Shown: one piece after another, positions 8,204 through 16,477 of the stretch | Layout: each line of letters begins with the position of its first letter | How positions within the stretch are numbered: position 1 is the stretch's first letter | Notes under the pieces: generated by a model | Databases searched by the model: none | The model's input: the letters and a program-made list of their open reading frames with translations, nothing else | Told to the model about the DNA's origin: nothing | Position numbers and translations under genes: made by a program | From: Streptomyces sp. TBY4 | GTDB taxonomy: Bacteria > Actinomycetota > Actinomycetes > Streptomycetales > Streptomycetaceae | Reading direction: 5' to 3' | Length of the DNA stretch: 64,000 nt | NCBI RefSeq assembly: GCF_024213195.1 | Contig: NZ_JANAVF010000011.1 | Coordinates: 124,001-188,000, forward strand

Positions 8204-8958
8204 TGCGCGGCGCCCGCGGCCTCGGGCGCGGCCGCGCCCACGGGGAGGTGCGGCTTGGTGGCGTAGGCGACGAAGCTCTTGCCTATGACCGGGTTCAGGG
8301 CCTGCTCCGCGAGCCGCGTGACCAGCGGCTTCTTCATGATGTCCCAGACCAGGAGCTTGTGGTACGCCTTGACGGGCAGCGCCTTGTCGTTGTCGACGCC
8401 GAAGGCGCACTTGAGCCACCAGTACGGCGAGTGCAGGCCGTGCGCGTGGTGGGTGCCGTACGGCTTGAGGCCCGCGGACTCCATCTTGCCGAGCAGTTCC
8501 TCCGCCTTGTAGATGCGGATGTGGCCGCCCTCGACCTCGTGGTACGCGTCGGAGAGCGCCCAGCAGATCTTCTCGGGGCCGTAGCGCGGCACGGTGATGG
8601 CGATGCGCCCGCCGGGCTTCAGGACGCGGACCATCTCGGCGAGGACGCCCTTGTCGTCGGGGATGTGCTCCATCACCTCGGAGATGATGACGACGTCGAA
8701 GGACTCGTCGGGGAAGGGCAGCGCGAGGGCGTCGCCCTCCATCGCGGTGGCGGTGGCGCCGGCCGGGGCCTCGCCGGCCTCCTTCATCGCGGCGAACCAC
8801 TTGGCGACCTCGCGGATCTCCTCGCCGTTGCGGTCGAGGGCGACCACTTGGGCGCCGCGCCGGTAGCACTCGAAGGCGTGCCGGCCTGCGCCGCAGCCCA
8901 GATCGAGTACGCGGTCGCCTGCGGCGAGCGGGAACCGGGAGAAATCGACGGTCAGCAC
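8200..8958 (-). CDS. Class I SAM-dependent methyltransferase
   Basis: 252 residues. Motif I (VLDLGCGAGRHAFE, about residues 18-31), an acidic residue ending strand 2 (VVALDRN), motif II (DALALPFPDESFDVVIISEVMEH) and motif III (VRVLKPGGRIAITVP) are all present. Substrate unknown. The C-terminal half has a WWLKCAFGVDNDK segment that may bind a lipid-linked acceptor, which is inference. It lies between the glycosyltransferase (61-base gap) and the toroid gene (GTGA overlap). From memory, a mycobacterial neighbourhood (Rv0223c-Rv0225) also pairs a methyltransferase and glycosyltransferase with an aldehyde dehydrogenase, as here. Confidence 0.85.
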   Translation of the reverse strand: MLTVDFSRFPLAAGDRVLDLGCGAGRHAFECYRRGAQVVALDRNGEEIREVAKWFAAMKEAGEAPAGATATAMEGDALALPFPDESFDVVIISEVMEHIPDDKGVLAEMVRVLKPGGRIAITVPRYGPEKICWALSDAYHEVEGGHIRIYKAEELLGKMESAGLKPYGTHHAHGLHSPYWWLKCAFGVDNDKALPVKAYHKLLVWDIMKKPLVTRLAEQALNPVIGKSFVAYATKPHLPVGAAAPEAAGAAQ

Positions 8959-9019
8959 GTGGTCCTGCCTTCGCGGTCGCGGGGTGGGGAGGGGAACTGC
9001 ATCGGACGGAAGGTGGAGG

Positions 9020-10387
9020 TCACCGGGCGGTCGGGGCCTTCTGCGCCTTCTGCGCCTTTCGGGGGGTCGCGCCCGCCGACGCGCGCTCGATGGCGGCGCG
9101 GTAGTGGACGACGGTGCCCTCGGCGGCCTTGGCCCAGGTGAAGCGGGACAGCACCCGTTCGCGGCCGGCCGCGCCGAGCCGGGTGCGCAGTTCGGGGTCG
9201 CCCAGCAGCCGGCCCAGGGCGGCGGCCAGCGCGCCCGCGTCTCCGGGCGGCACGGCGAGGCAGCTCTCGCCGTCGGGTCCGGTGACCTCGGGAATCGCGC
9301 CGCCGGTGGTGGCGACCAGCGGGGTGCCGGTGGCCATGGCCTCGGCCGCGGGGAGCGAGAAGCCCTCGTACAGCGAGGGCACGCAGGCGATCTGGGCGCT
9401 GCGGACGAGGTCGACGAGTTCGGTGTCGGTGATGCCCTTGACGAAGCGGACGGCGTCCTGGAGCCCGTACGTCTCGATGGCGCGGGCCACCGGGCCCTGT
9501 TCGGCGCGCTTGCCGACGACGACGAGGTGGGCTTCGGGCTGTTCGGTACGGAGCTTCGCGAGCGCCTCGACGAGGTGCACGAGCCCCTTGAGCGGGACGT
9601 CGGCGCTCGAGGTCGTCACGATCCGCCCGGGCACCTCGGCCACGGAGGGGTCGGGCGACCAGAGGTCGGTGTCGGCGCCGATGTGGACGACGTGGATGTG
9701 CTCGCCTTGGACGCCGAGGTGCTCGGCGATCTCCTTCTTGGAGGAGCCGGAGACGGTGAGCACGGAGGGCAGCCGCCGGGCCACCCGGCCCTGCATGCGG
9801 GTGAACCCGTACCAGCGCCGCACGGAGGCGCGCTTCCTGCGGCCCTTGGCGGCGGCCAGGTCCAGCTCGCGGTCGACGGTGATGGGGTGGTGGATGGTGG
9901 TGACCAGCGGGGCGCCGAGGTCCGCCAACAGCCCGTACCCGAGGGTCTGGTTGTCGTGGATCACGTCGAACTCACCGGCCCGGGCCGCGAGATGGCGGCG
10001 CGCGCGGAGCGAGAAGGTCAGCGGCTCGGGGAAGCCGCCGGTCCACATCGTCGCGACCTCGACGGCGTCGATCCAGTCGCGGTACTCGTCGCGCTTGGGA
10101 GTGCGGAACGGGTCGGGGCTGCGGTACAGGTCCAGGCTGGGGAGCTCGGTGAGGGTGGCGCCCGCGCCGGTGAGGGCGTCGGTGTCGAGCACCGGGTAGG
10201 GCTGCGCGCCTATGACCTCGACGGAGTGCCCCAGCTTCACGAGCTCGCGGGCGAGGTGGCGGACGTAGACGCCCTGGCCACCGCAGAACGGGTTCCCCTT
10301 ATAGGTGAGGAGCGCGATCCGCAACGGGCGGCTGTCGTCGACTGCCCGACCCGTGGGAGGGCTCGTCACCATGGCCTCTGCGGTCAC
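9020..10387 (-). CDS. Family 4 glycosyltransferase (GT-B)
   Basis: About 455 residues. The N-terminal domain opens RIALLTYKGNPFCGGQGVYV, a typical GT4 glycine-rich start with G-G-x-x-V. The C-terminal nucleotide-sugar domain has VTTSSADVPLKGLVHL and the EX7E motif in PSLYEGFSLPAAEAMATGTP. A retaining transfer from a nucleotide sugar at the cytoplasmic face is expected; the acceptor is unknown. The GTG at 10,387 is chosen because GAAGGGGG ends 7 bases upstream; ATG 10,372 is the alternative. A KstR-like box (10,441-10,454) lies 54 bases upstream, so this three-gene operon may belong to the TetR regulon. Confidence 0.85.
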   Translation of the reverse strand: MTAEAMVTSPPTGRAVDDSRPLRIALLTYKGNPFCGGQGVYVRHLARELVKLGHSVEVIGAQPYPVLDTDALTGAGATLTELPSLDLYRSPDPFRTPKRDEYRDWIDAVEVATMWTGGFPEPLTFSLRARRHLAARAGEFDVIHDNQTLGYGLLADLGAPLVTTIHHPITVDRELDLAAAKGRRKRASVRRWYGFTRMQGRVARRLPSVLTVSGSSKKEIAEHLGVQGEHIHVVHIGADTDLWSPDPSVAEVPGRIVTTSSADVPLKGLVHLVEALAKLRTEQPEAHLVVVGKRAEQGPVARAIETYGLQDAVRFVKGITDTELVDLVRSAQIACVPSLYEGFSLPAAEAMATGTPLVATTGGAIPEVTGPDGESCLAVPPGDAGALAAALGRLLGDPELRTRLGAAGRERVLSRFTWAKAAEGTVVHYRAAIERASAGATPRKAQKAQKAPTAR

Positions 10388-10440
10388 TCCCGGCCCCCTT
10401 CTCCCTGCACTTTCGCCGGAGCGTAACCGCTCGGATAATG

Positions 10441-10454
10441 TAGAACAAGTTTCA
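10441..10454 (+). promoter_or_regulatory. KstR-like operator box
   Basis: TAGAACAAGTTTCA matches the mycobacterial KstR consensus TnnAACnnGTTnnA at every fixed position. It lies between the divergent glycosyltransferase (start 10,387) and TetR (start 10,680) genes, so it could serve both the operon and autoregulation. Confidence 0.55.
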
Positions 10455-10601
10455 GACTTGATCCGCTGAAGAGCATTGAATCTACCGGCCGGAAACCACA
10501 CCGTAAGAGGGGTGGCGGGTGATTCGCGCCACGGATCGGGCGCCTGCCATGCTGGGCGCGCGACGATTTGGGGCAGCCCGCGCCGCCGCCCCGGCACGCG
10601 C

Positions 10602-10670
10602 CGGCACGTGCCGACATGATGTGCCGGCACAGACATGTACGCCTTGGAACTGGAACGCCTTGGAACCGGA
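10602..10670. repeat. Palindromes and 16-bp tandem repeat upstream of tetR-type gene
   Basis: CGGCACGTGCCG (10,602-10,613) and GTGCCGGCAC (10,621-10,630) are perfect palindromes. They are followed by a 16-bp unit repeated twice with one mismatch (10,639-10,654 and 10,655-10,670). The block ends 9 bases before the TetR start and is probably its leader or a second operator region. Confidence 0.5.
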
Positions 10671-10679
10671 ACGGGACAG

Positions 10680-11345
10680 ATGACAGCGGAACCGAAGGCC
10701 GTGACCCCAGCCGTCACCACACCGGCGTCCCCGCCCCTGACGGAACGGCAGGAGGCGCGCCGCAGGCGGATCCTGCACGCCAGCGCCCAGCTGGCGAGCC
10801 GGGGCGGCTTCGACGCGGTGCAGATGCGGGAGGTGGCGGAGTCCTCCAGCGTGGCCCTGGGCACCCTCTACCGGTACTTCCCCTCCAAGGTGCACCTGCT
10901 CGTCGCGACCATGCAGGACCAGCTCCAGCACATGCACGGAACGCTCCGCAAACGCCCGCCGGCCGGGGACGAGCCGGCGGCCCGGGTCGCGGAGACCCTG
11001 ATGCGGGCCTTCCGCGCGCTCCAGCGGGAGCCGCACCTGGCGGACGCGATGGTCCGCGCCCTCACGTTCGCGGACCGCAGCGTCAGCCCCGAGGTGGACA
11101 CGGTGTCCCGCCTCACGACGGCGATCATCCTGGACGCGATGGGCCTGGAGGCCCCGCCGACGGCGGAACAGCTCTCGGCGGTCCGGGTCATCGAGCACAC
11201 CTGGCACTCGGCCCTGATCACGTGGCTCTCGGGCCGGGCGTCGATCGCCCAGGTGAAGATCGACATCGAAACGGTCTGCCGCCTGATCGACCTCACGGCC
11301 CCGAAGCCCGCTCCGGAGACCGCCGCGGCCCCGAAAAAGTCCTGA
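10680..11345 (+). CDS. TetR-family regulator, KstR-like
   Basis: 221 residues. The N-terminal helix-turn-helix (about 35-80) reads RRRRILHASAQLASRGGFDAVQMREVAESSSVALGTLYRYFPSK. This is very close to the DNA-binding domain of mycobacterial KstR, the repressor of cholesterol catabolism (GGYEAVQMR and VGTLYRYFPSKVHLL are remembered from KstR). The C-terminal region (MRAFRALQREPHLADAMVRALTFAD) also follows the KstR ligand domain. Four KstR-like boxes occur in this window, near the glycosyltransferase, aldehyde dehydrogenase, thiolase and CYP125 genes. In KstR the effector is a steroid-CoA; here it is unknown. ATG 10,680 is preferred over ATG 10,635, which would add 15 atypical residues. Confidence 0.85.
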   Translation: MTAEPKAVTPAVTTPASPPLTERQEARRRRILHASAQLASRGGFDAVQMREVAESSSVALGTLYRYFPSKVHLLVATMQDQLQHMHGTLRKRPPAGDEPAARVAETLMRAFRALQREPHLADAMVRALTFADRSVSPEVDTVSRLTTAIILDAMGLEAPPTAEQLSAVRVIEHTWHSALITWLSGRASIAQVKIDIETVCRLIDLTAPKPAPETAAAPKKS

Positions 11346-11391
11346 TCTGGCTGTTCGCCATCTGTCTGTTCGCCCGGGAGGGCCTGCGGGC

Positions 11392-11766
11392 TCAGTGCAC
11401 GCAGAGGCAGAAGGGATGCCCCGCCGGGTCCGCGTAGATCCGCCAGTTGGCCTCCGGACGGAGCTGGTCCGTCCGCTCCAGCAGGGTCGCCCCGAGGGCG
11501 AGCGCCCGCGCCTCTTCACCGTCGAGGTCGTCCACGTCGAAGTCGAGGTGGAGCTGCTGCGGACGCTCCTGGCCGGGCCATTGGGGCGGCCGGTAGCCGT
11601 CCACCCGCTGACAGGCGATCGTGACCCCCTCGAAGCCGCGCACCTCGACCCACCCGGCATCCTCGGGATCCACGACGGCCTCACCACCGAGCAGATCGGC
11701 GTAGAACCGCGCCAGACGCACCGGATCGGCACAGTCCAACGCGACGGCCTGCAGCTTACGGATCAC
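11392..11766 (-). CDS. VOC-family (glyoxalase/bleomycin resistance) protein
   Basis: 124 residues with the beta-alpha-beta-beta-beta modules of the VOC fold: LQAVALDCADPVRLARFYADLLG, LHLDFDVDD and ADPAGHPFCLCVH. Probably a small metal-dependent binding protein or enzyme of unknown substrate. The GTG at 11,766 is selected because a GGAGG box lies 10 bases upstream and the protein then opens with the family-typical (V/M)IRKLQAVALDC. It is convergent with the TetR gene and likely not part of its regulon. Confidence 0.8.
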   Translation of the reverse strand: MIRKLQAVALDCADPVRLARFYADLLGGEAVVDPEDAGWVEVRGFEGVTIACQRVDGYRPPQWPGQERPQQLHLDFDVDDLDGEEARALALGATLLERTDQLRPEANWRIYADPAGHPFCLCVH

Positions 11767-11853
11767 TTCCGCCACTCCTCCACCGTGAGGCACCCCCGTA
11801 CGAGCTTGCTCGTACCCGCCTGCACGAGGCGCAAGCACGGTTCCCCCGAAGGG

Positions 11854-11919
11854 GTCCGGGGCCGGCCCCGGACGTGGCGGCGCGCGCGGGGCCGGGGCCG
11901 GGGAGCGGTCCCCGGCCCC
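11854..11919. terminator. Two GC-rich hairpins downstream of the ferredoxin gene
   Basis: A perfect 20-bp palindrome lies at 11,854-11,873, and an 11-bp stem with a GCGG loop lies at 11,894-11,919 (GGGGCCGGGGA arm). They sit between the ferredoxin stop and the VOC gene, both transcribed leftward, and are a likely terminator. Confidence 0.55.
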
Positions 11920-11943
11920 GGTCCCGACGCCGGTCGGGTCCGG

Positions 11944-12177
11944 TCAGTCCTCCGGAGGGAACACCGGCTCGCCGCTGCCCAGGAGGGTGATCGCGATCGC
12001 TTCGACCGGGCATCCCTCGGCCGCCGTCAGGACGGGCTCGTTCGCGTCCGTCTCCGCCGCCCGCGGGTGCGACTGCCGCGCCGAGTCGAGGGCGAAGCCC
12101 TCCGGGGCGTGGTTCACGCACATGCCCGAGCCGATGCAGACCCCGCGGTCCACCTCGACGTGCCAGCGGTCACCCAT
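11944..12177 (-). CDS. Ferredoxin, [3Fe-4S]/[4Fe-4S] single-cluster type
   Basis: 77 residues. DRGVCIGSGMCVNHAPEGF shows Cys-x5-Cys with Ser-Gly in place of the middle cluster Cys, and the distal CP motif is in AAEGCPVEAI. This is the pattern of small actinobacterial ferredoxins that feed electrons to cytochromes P450. Its ATG overlaps the stop of the aldehyde dehydrogenase by one base, so the two are co-translated. CYP125 at 23,626 is a plausible electron acceptor, since both units carry KstR-like boxes; this pairing is inference. Confidence 0.88.
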   Translation of the reverse strand: MGDRWHVEVDRGVCIGSGMCVNHAPEGFALDSARQSHPRAAETDANEPVLTAAEGCPVEAIAITLLGSGEPVFPPED

Positions 12178-13655
12178 CACGCACCGGCCGCGGGGGGTAC
12201 GTACCCTGCCGGGAGGTGGATCATCTTGTGCTCCAGGTACTCGCTCAGCCCCTCGGGGCCGAACTCCCGCCCGACGCCGCTGTTCTTGTAGCCGCCGAAC
12301 GGCCCGAGCATGTCCAGGCTGAAGGTGTTCACGTTGAAGGTGCCCGTCCGCACCTGCCGCGCGAAGTCGATGCCGTGCTCCACGTCCCCGGTCCAGACGC
12401 TGCCGCTGAGCCCGAACTCCGAGTCGTTGGCGACGCGCAGCGCCTCCGCCTCGTCCCCGTACGGGATCAGGCAGACCACCGGGCCGAAGATCTCCTCGCG
12501 GGCGATCCGCATCGAGTTGTCGACGTCTCCGAAGAGGGTCGGTTCCACGTACCAGCCCTGGTCCAGGCCCTGTCCGGCCGGGCGCCCGCCGCCCGAGAGG
12601 ACCTTGGCGCCCTCCTCCTGGCCGATCCGGATGAAGTCGAGCGAGCGCTGCTGCTGCCGCCGGGCCACCAGCGGGCCGAGCTGCGTCGCGGGGTCCATCG
12701 GGTCGCCGACGACCAGCGCCGAGGCCGCGGCGGCGAGCGCCTCGGCGATCTCCTCGTAGCGGCTGCGCGGGGCGAGGACGCGGGTCTGGGCCACGCAGGC
12801 CTGGCCGTTGTTCATCCAGGCCGCGGGGACGATGCCGGCGATGGCGGTGTCGAGGTCGGCGTCCGGGAGGATGACGGCCGCGGACTTGCCGCCGAGTTCG
12901 AGGGTGACGCGGGTGAGGTTCTTCGAGGCGACCTCCATGACCCGCCGGCCGGCGTTCACGGAGCCGGTGAAGGCGACCTTGTCCACGTCGGGGTGGCCGA
13001 CGAGGTATTCGCTGACCTCCCGGTCGGCGGGCAGGATCGACAGCACGCCCTCGGGCAGCCCGGCCTCGCGGGCGATGTCGGCGAGGATGTAGGAGTCGAG
13101 GACCGCCTCGGGGGACGGCTTGAGGATCACGGTGCAGCCGGTGAGCAGCGCGGGCGCCAGCTTGGCGGCGGCCACGAACTGCGGGACGTTCCACGGGATG
13201 ACGGCGGCGACCACGCCGACGGCCTCGCGCCGGACGAGGATCGGGCCGAGGACGCCCTGGCGGTACTCCTCGTACGGGTAGTCGCGCGCCACGGTGATCG
13301 CGGCGTCGTAGACCATCATCGGGCCGAGGGCCTGGGCGAGGATGCTCCAGGAGTACGGGGAGCCGTTCTGGGAGCTGATCGAGCGGGCGATCTCCTCGTG
13401 GCGGACGGCTATGGCGTCCTTGATCCGGGTGACGACCGCGATCCGCTCCTCGAGCGTGGTGCGCGGCCAGGGGCCCTCGTCGAAGGCCTTGCGGGCCACG
13501 GCGACGGCGCGGTCCACGTCGGCCTTCGAGGCGTGCGGGACGCTGCCGATGACCTGCCCGGTGTGGGGCGAGACGACCTTGATCGTGTCGGTGCCCAGCG
13601 GATCCGTCCACTCACCGCCGATGAACAGTTTTCCGTGTTCCACGAGCTCGGTCAT
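12177..13655 (-). CDS. NAD(P)-dependent aldehyde dehydrogenase
   Basis: 492 residues, the usual ALDH length. The catalytic Cys is in NNGQACVAQTRVL and the general-base Glu in TLELGGKSAAVI. The Asn of the oxyanion hole is in VIPWNVPQF, and FGPVVCLIPY lies in the C-terminal part. It oxidises an unknown aldehyde to the acid. The promoter region carries a 19-bp dyad (13,686-13,704) almost the same as that before the FadA5-like thiolase. This suggests a role in steroid or branched-lipid side-chain oxidation; from memory the Rv0223c ALDH belongs to the KstR regulon of M. tuberculosis. Confidence 0.9.
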   Translation of the reverse strand: MTELVEHGKLFIGGEWTDPLGTDTIKVVSPHTGQVIGSVPHASKADVDRAVAVARKAFDEGPWPRTTLEERIAVVTRIKDAIAVRHEEIARSISSQNGSPYSWSILAQALGPMMVYDAAITVARDYPYEEYRQGVLGPILVRREAVGVVAAVIPWNVPQFVAAAKLAPALLTGCTVILKPSPEAVLDSYILADIAREAGLPEGVLSILPADREVSEYLVGHPDVDKVAFTGSVNAGRRVMEVASKNLTRVTLELGGKSAAVILPDADLDTAIAGIVPAAWMNNGQACVAQTRVLAPRSRYEEIAEALAAAASALVVGDPMDPATQLGPLVARRQQQRSLDFIRIGQEEGAKVLSGGGRPAGQGLDQGWYVEPTLFGDVDNSMRIAREEIFGPVVCLIPYGDEAEALRVANDSEFGLSGSVWTGDVEHGIDFARQVRTGTFNVNTFSLDMLGPFGGYKNSGVGREFGPEGLSEYLEHKMIHLPAGYVPPAAGA

Positions 13656-13685
13656 GGCTGATGCCTCCTGCGGCTTGGCGTTCCA

Positions 13686-13704
13686 GAACTGATACCAGTT
13701 CTAG
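13686..13704 (-). promoter_or_regulatory. KstR-like operator before aldehyde dehydrogenase
   Basis: On the minus strand the site reads CTAGAACTGGTATCAGTTC; the core TAGAACTGGTATCA has one mismatch to TnnAACnnGTTnnA. It shares GAACTnnTACnnGTTCTAG with the site before the thiolase (23,441-23,459). It lies 31 bases from the dehydrogenase start and could also affect the divergent hydrolase at 13,837. Confidence 0.55.
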
Positions 13705-13836
13705 TTCTAGGAGTCCACGGAGCTGACCGAACCGACTCGTGCGACACATCAAAGATCCAACGACTAGTCAGATCGCCCCGAAGATGGTCGACTTGGGCTA
13801 CTAATGCAACACGTTCTCGTAAGAGTGGAGCCCTTC

Positions 13837-14901
13837 ATGGCAGAGGACACGGCACAGGGCGCACCCCACGTCACCGACCACGGCGGCGGCGTGTGGGGCA
13901 TCAAGGTCCCCATCCCCGACAACCCGCTCGGCCACACCCTCGTCCACGTCCTCGACACCGACCGCGGCCCGGTCCTCATCGACACCGGCTGGGACGACCC
14001 CGAGTCCTGGGACACCCTCGTCGCCGGCCTCGGCGCCCTCTCCCTCGCCGTCTCCGACATCCACGGCGTGGTCATCACCCACCACCACCCCGACCACCAC
14101 GGCCTGTCCGGCCAGGTCCGCGAGGCCTCCGGCGCCTGGATCGCGATGCACGCCGCCGACACCGAGATCGTCGTGCGGACCCGGGCCTCGGAACCCGGCG
14201 TCTGGTTCGACTACATGAGCGAGAAGCTGGCCGGCGCCGGAGCCCCCGAGGAGCACATCGCCCCGCTGCGCGCCGCCCGCGCGAGCGGCCGCCTGCGCAC
14301 CCTGCCCGGGCTGCACGCGGCCGTCCCCGACCGGGAGATCGTGCCCGCCGAGCTGCTCCCGCTGGCCGGCCGCCGGCTGCGGGCGGTGTGGACCCCCGGG
14401 CACACCCCCGGCCACGTCTGCCTCCACCTGGAGGAGAAGCATCCGGCGAACCTGCCCGGCAACGGCCGCCTCTTCTCCGGCGACCACCTGCTGCCCGGGA
14501 TCTCCCCGCACATCGGCCTCTACGAGGACCCCTCCTCGGAGCGGGTCACCGACCCCCTCGGCGACTACCTCGACTCCCTCGAACGCGTCGGCCGCCTCCG
14601 GCCCGCCGAGGTGCTCCCGGCCCACCAGCACGCCTTCACCGACGCCCCGGCCCGCGTACGGGAGCTCCTGGAGCACCACGAGGAGCGGCTGACCGGGCTG
14701 CGCGAACTCCTCGCCGCCGAGCCGCTGACCCCGTGGGAGCTGGCGGTGCGCATGGAGTGGAACCGGCCCTGGGAGCAGATCCCGTACGGCTCCCGCAACA
14801 TCGCCGTCTCCGAAGCGGAGGCCCACCTGCGGCGTCTGGTGAAGCAGGGCCGCGCGGAGGCGGTACCGGGCAGCGACCCCGTGACGTACCGCGCCGTGTA
14901 A
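13837..14901 (+). CDS. MBL-fold metallo-hydrolase with C-terminal winged helix
   Basis: 354 residues. The metallo-beta-lactamase motif THHHPDHHGLSG (about residues 85-96) provides the H-x-H-x-D-H ligands. Further metal positions are in TPGHTPGHVCLH and GDHLLPGISPH, and the last His in LPAHQH. The C-terminal about 80 residues (LTPWELAVRMEWNRPW, AEAHLRRLVKQGRAEAV) form the BLACT-type winged helix seen in LACTB2-like hydrolases. Substrate unknown. ATG 13,837 has GGAG 6 bases upstream and the product then begins close to the conserved HVTDHGGGVWGI. It is divergent from the aldehyde dehydrogenase across a KstR-like box. Confidence 0.85.
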   Translation: MAEDTAQGAPHVTDHGGGVWGIKVPIPDNPLGHTLVHVLDTDRGPVLIDTGWDDPESWDTLVAGLGALSLAVSDIHGVVITHHHPDHHGLSGQVREASGAWIAMHAADTEIVVRTRASEPGVWFDYMSEKLAGAGAPEEHIAPLRAARASGRLRTLPGLHAAVPDREIVPAELLPLAGRRLRAVWTPGHTPGHVCLHLEEKHPANLPGNGRLFSGDHLLPGISPHIGLYEDPSSERVTDPLGDYLDSLERVGRLRPAEVLPAHQHAFTDAPARVRELLEHHEERLTGLRELLAAEPLTPWELAVRMEWNRPWEQIPYGSRNIAVSEAEAHLRRLVKQGRAEAVPGSDPVTYRAV

Positions 14902-14954
14902 GGGGTGCTGGTGGGCGGCGCCACCCGGCACCGGAGCTACGGGCCGGTAGAGTA

Positions 14955-15075
14955 TGGGCGTCGTCCACACTTCCGTACGGGGGGAAGCCGGTGCGAATCC
15001 GGCGCTGACCCGCAACCGTGACCCGCCCCGGCAGCTTCCGGGCGGGGAGCCGGATTGCCCCGTGCCGGAGGTGCG
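14955..15075 (+). promoter_or_regulatory. Cobalamin riboswitch aptamer
   Basis: The conserved core is visible: GGGAAGCCGGTGCGAATCC at about 14,983-15,000, then a GGCGCTGACCCGCAACCGTG segment at 15,001-15,020. A P6-like hairpin (CCCGCCCC...GGGCGGGG) and the B12-box-like GAGCCGGATTGCCCCGTGCC (about 15,047-15,066) complete it. Downstream (15,071-15,200) a strong hairpin around 15,082-15,110 and an alternative GC-rich pairing form the expression platform before the ATG at 15,203. Binding of adenosylcobalamin should switch the transport operon off. Exact ends are estimated. Confidence 0.88.
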
Positions 15076-15202
15076 CGGCTCGTGCCGCCGGGTCCTCCGG
15101 CGGCCGGCACCGTCGAGGTAAACGGAGCCGGAGCCCGGTGCCAGCCTCCATCGCTGTGCTGCCTGCCTCCGGGTCCCCAGCACGAGAGGCACCCGCCCCG
15201 CC

Positions 15203-16477
15203 ATGAACGTCCGCCGCAGCGCCGCCACGCTCGCCGCCTCCGCCGTGCTCTGCGTGGGCGCGGCCCCCGCGGCCCCCGCGGCCCTCGCCGATGTCGCCAC
15301 GCCGTCCCCCTCGCCCGTGATCCCCTCCGGGCTCTTCGGCAAGGCCGATCCGGCGTACGACGGGGTGTGGCGGCAGTCCTTCGCGCTGCTCGCCCAGCAG
15401 ACGGTCGGCGAGAAGCCCGCGCAGCAGGCCGTGGACTGGCTGGCCGGGCAGCAGTGCGCCGACGGCTTCTTCCCCGCCTTCCGCGCGGACACCGCCAAGC
15501 CCTGCGACGCCTCGGCGTTCATCGACTCCAACGCCACCTCGGTCGCCGTGCAGGCCCTGACCGCGGTCGGCGGGCACACCGACACGGTGAAGAAGGCCGT
15601 CGGCTGGCTGAAGTCCGTGCAGAACCAGGACGGCGGCTGGAGCAGCAACCCGGGCGGCGCCATGGACAGCGGCTCGGACGCCAACTCCACCGCCCTCGTG
15701 ATCCGCGCCCTGGAGGCGGCCGGCGAGAAGCCCGCCGAGGTCAAGTCGAAGGGCGGCAAGTCCCCCTACGAGTCACTCCTCACCTTCCAGCTGGACTGCT
15801 CGGCCGAGCCGGCCGCCGACCGGGGCGCCTTCGCGTTCCAGCCGGCCGGCGGCAAGCTGTCCGCCAGCGCCGACGCGACGGCCGCCGCCGTCCTCGCCGG
15901 ACTCGGCACCGGCCCGGTCGTCGCCCCCTCCGCCACGGACACCCCCGCGGCCCCGCTCGCCTGCCCGGCGACCGCGGGCGACCCGGCGGCGGCGGCCCAG
16001 GGCGGCGCGGGCTACCTGGCCGAGGCCCTGAAGAAGGACGGCCACCTCACCGCCCTCACCGCCGGCGCCGACCAGTCGACCGCGGACACCGGCAACACCG
16101 CCGACGCGGTGATCGCCCTGGCCGCGGCCGGCCACAAGCAGTCGGCGGCGGGCGCCCTGGAGTGGCTGAAGGCCAACTCGGCCGCCTGGGCCAAGGACAA
16201 CCCGGCCGGCCTCGCCACCCTGATCCTGGCCGCCCACGCGACGGGCACCGACCCGAAGTCCTTCGGCGGCACCGACCTGGTCGCGGCGCTGAACGCCACG
16301 GGCCCGGCGCCGCAGAAGCAGAACGCGTCGGCGAAGGCCTCGGAGCAGCCGGCGAAGAAGAAGGACGAGGCGAAGGACTCCGGCAGCAACGTCTGGTGGA
16401 TGATCCTCGCGGGCGCGGCGGCCGGCATGGGCATCGGCATCGTGCTGAGCGGCCGCCGGAAGAAGAACCAGCTCTGA
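15203..16477 (+). CDS. Secreted, membrane-tailed alpha/alpha-toroid protein, putative cobalamin-binding surface protein
   Basis: 424 residues. A signal peptide (about 1-30) is followed by repeated helical pairs of the toroid type: QQTVGEKPAQQAVDWLAGQQCADGFFPAF, VQNQDGGWSSNPGG and NTADAVIALAAAGHKQSAAGALEWL. A Lys/Ala spacer leads to a C-terminal membrane helix (WWMILAGAAAGMGIGIVL) and a basic RRKKNQL tail. There is no LPXTG. The toroid is the fold of intrinsic factor and transcobalamin; the gene is directly under the cobalamin riboswitch and heads an ECF transporter operon. A role as an external B12-capture protein is therefore a reasonable inference. Its stop overlaps the next ATG by one base. 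Confidence 0.75.
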   Translation: MNVRRSAATLAASAVLCVGAAPAAPAALADVATPSPSPVIPSGLFGKADPAYDGVWRQSFALLAQQTVGEKPAQQAVDWLAGQQCADGFFPAFRADTAKPCDASAFIDSNATSVAVQALTAVGGHTDTVKKAVGWLKSVQNQDGGWSSNPGGAMDSGSDANSTALVIRALEAAGEKPAEVKSKGGKSPYESLLTFQLDCSAEPAADRGAFAFQPAGGKLSASADATAAAVLAGLGTGPVVAPSATDTPAAPLACPATAGDPAAAAQGGAGYLAEALKKDGHLTALTAGADQSTADTGNTADAVIALAAAGHKQSAAGALEWLKANSAAWAKDNPAGLATLILAAHATGTDPKSFGGTDLVAALNATGPAPQKQNASAKASEQPAKKKDEAKDSGSNVWWMILAGAAAGMGIGIVLSGRRKKNQL

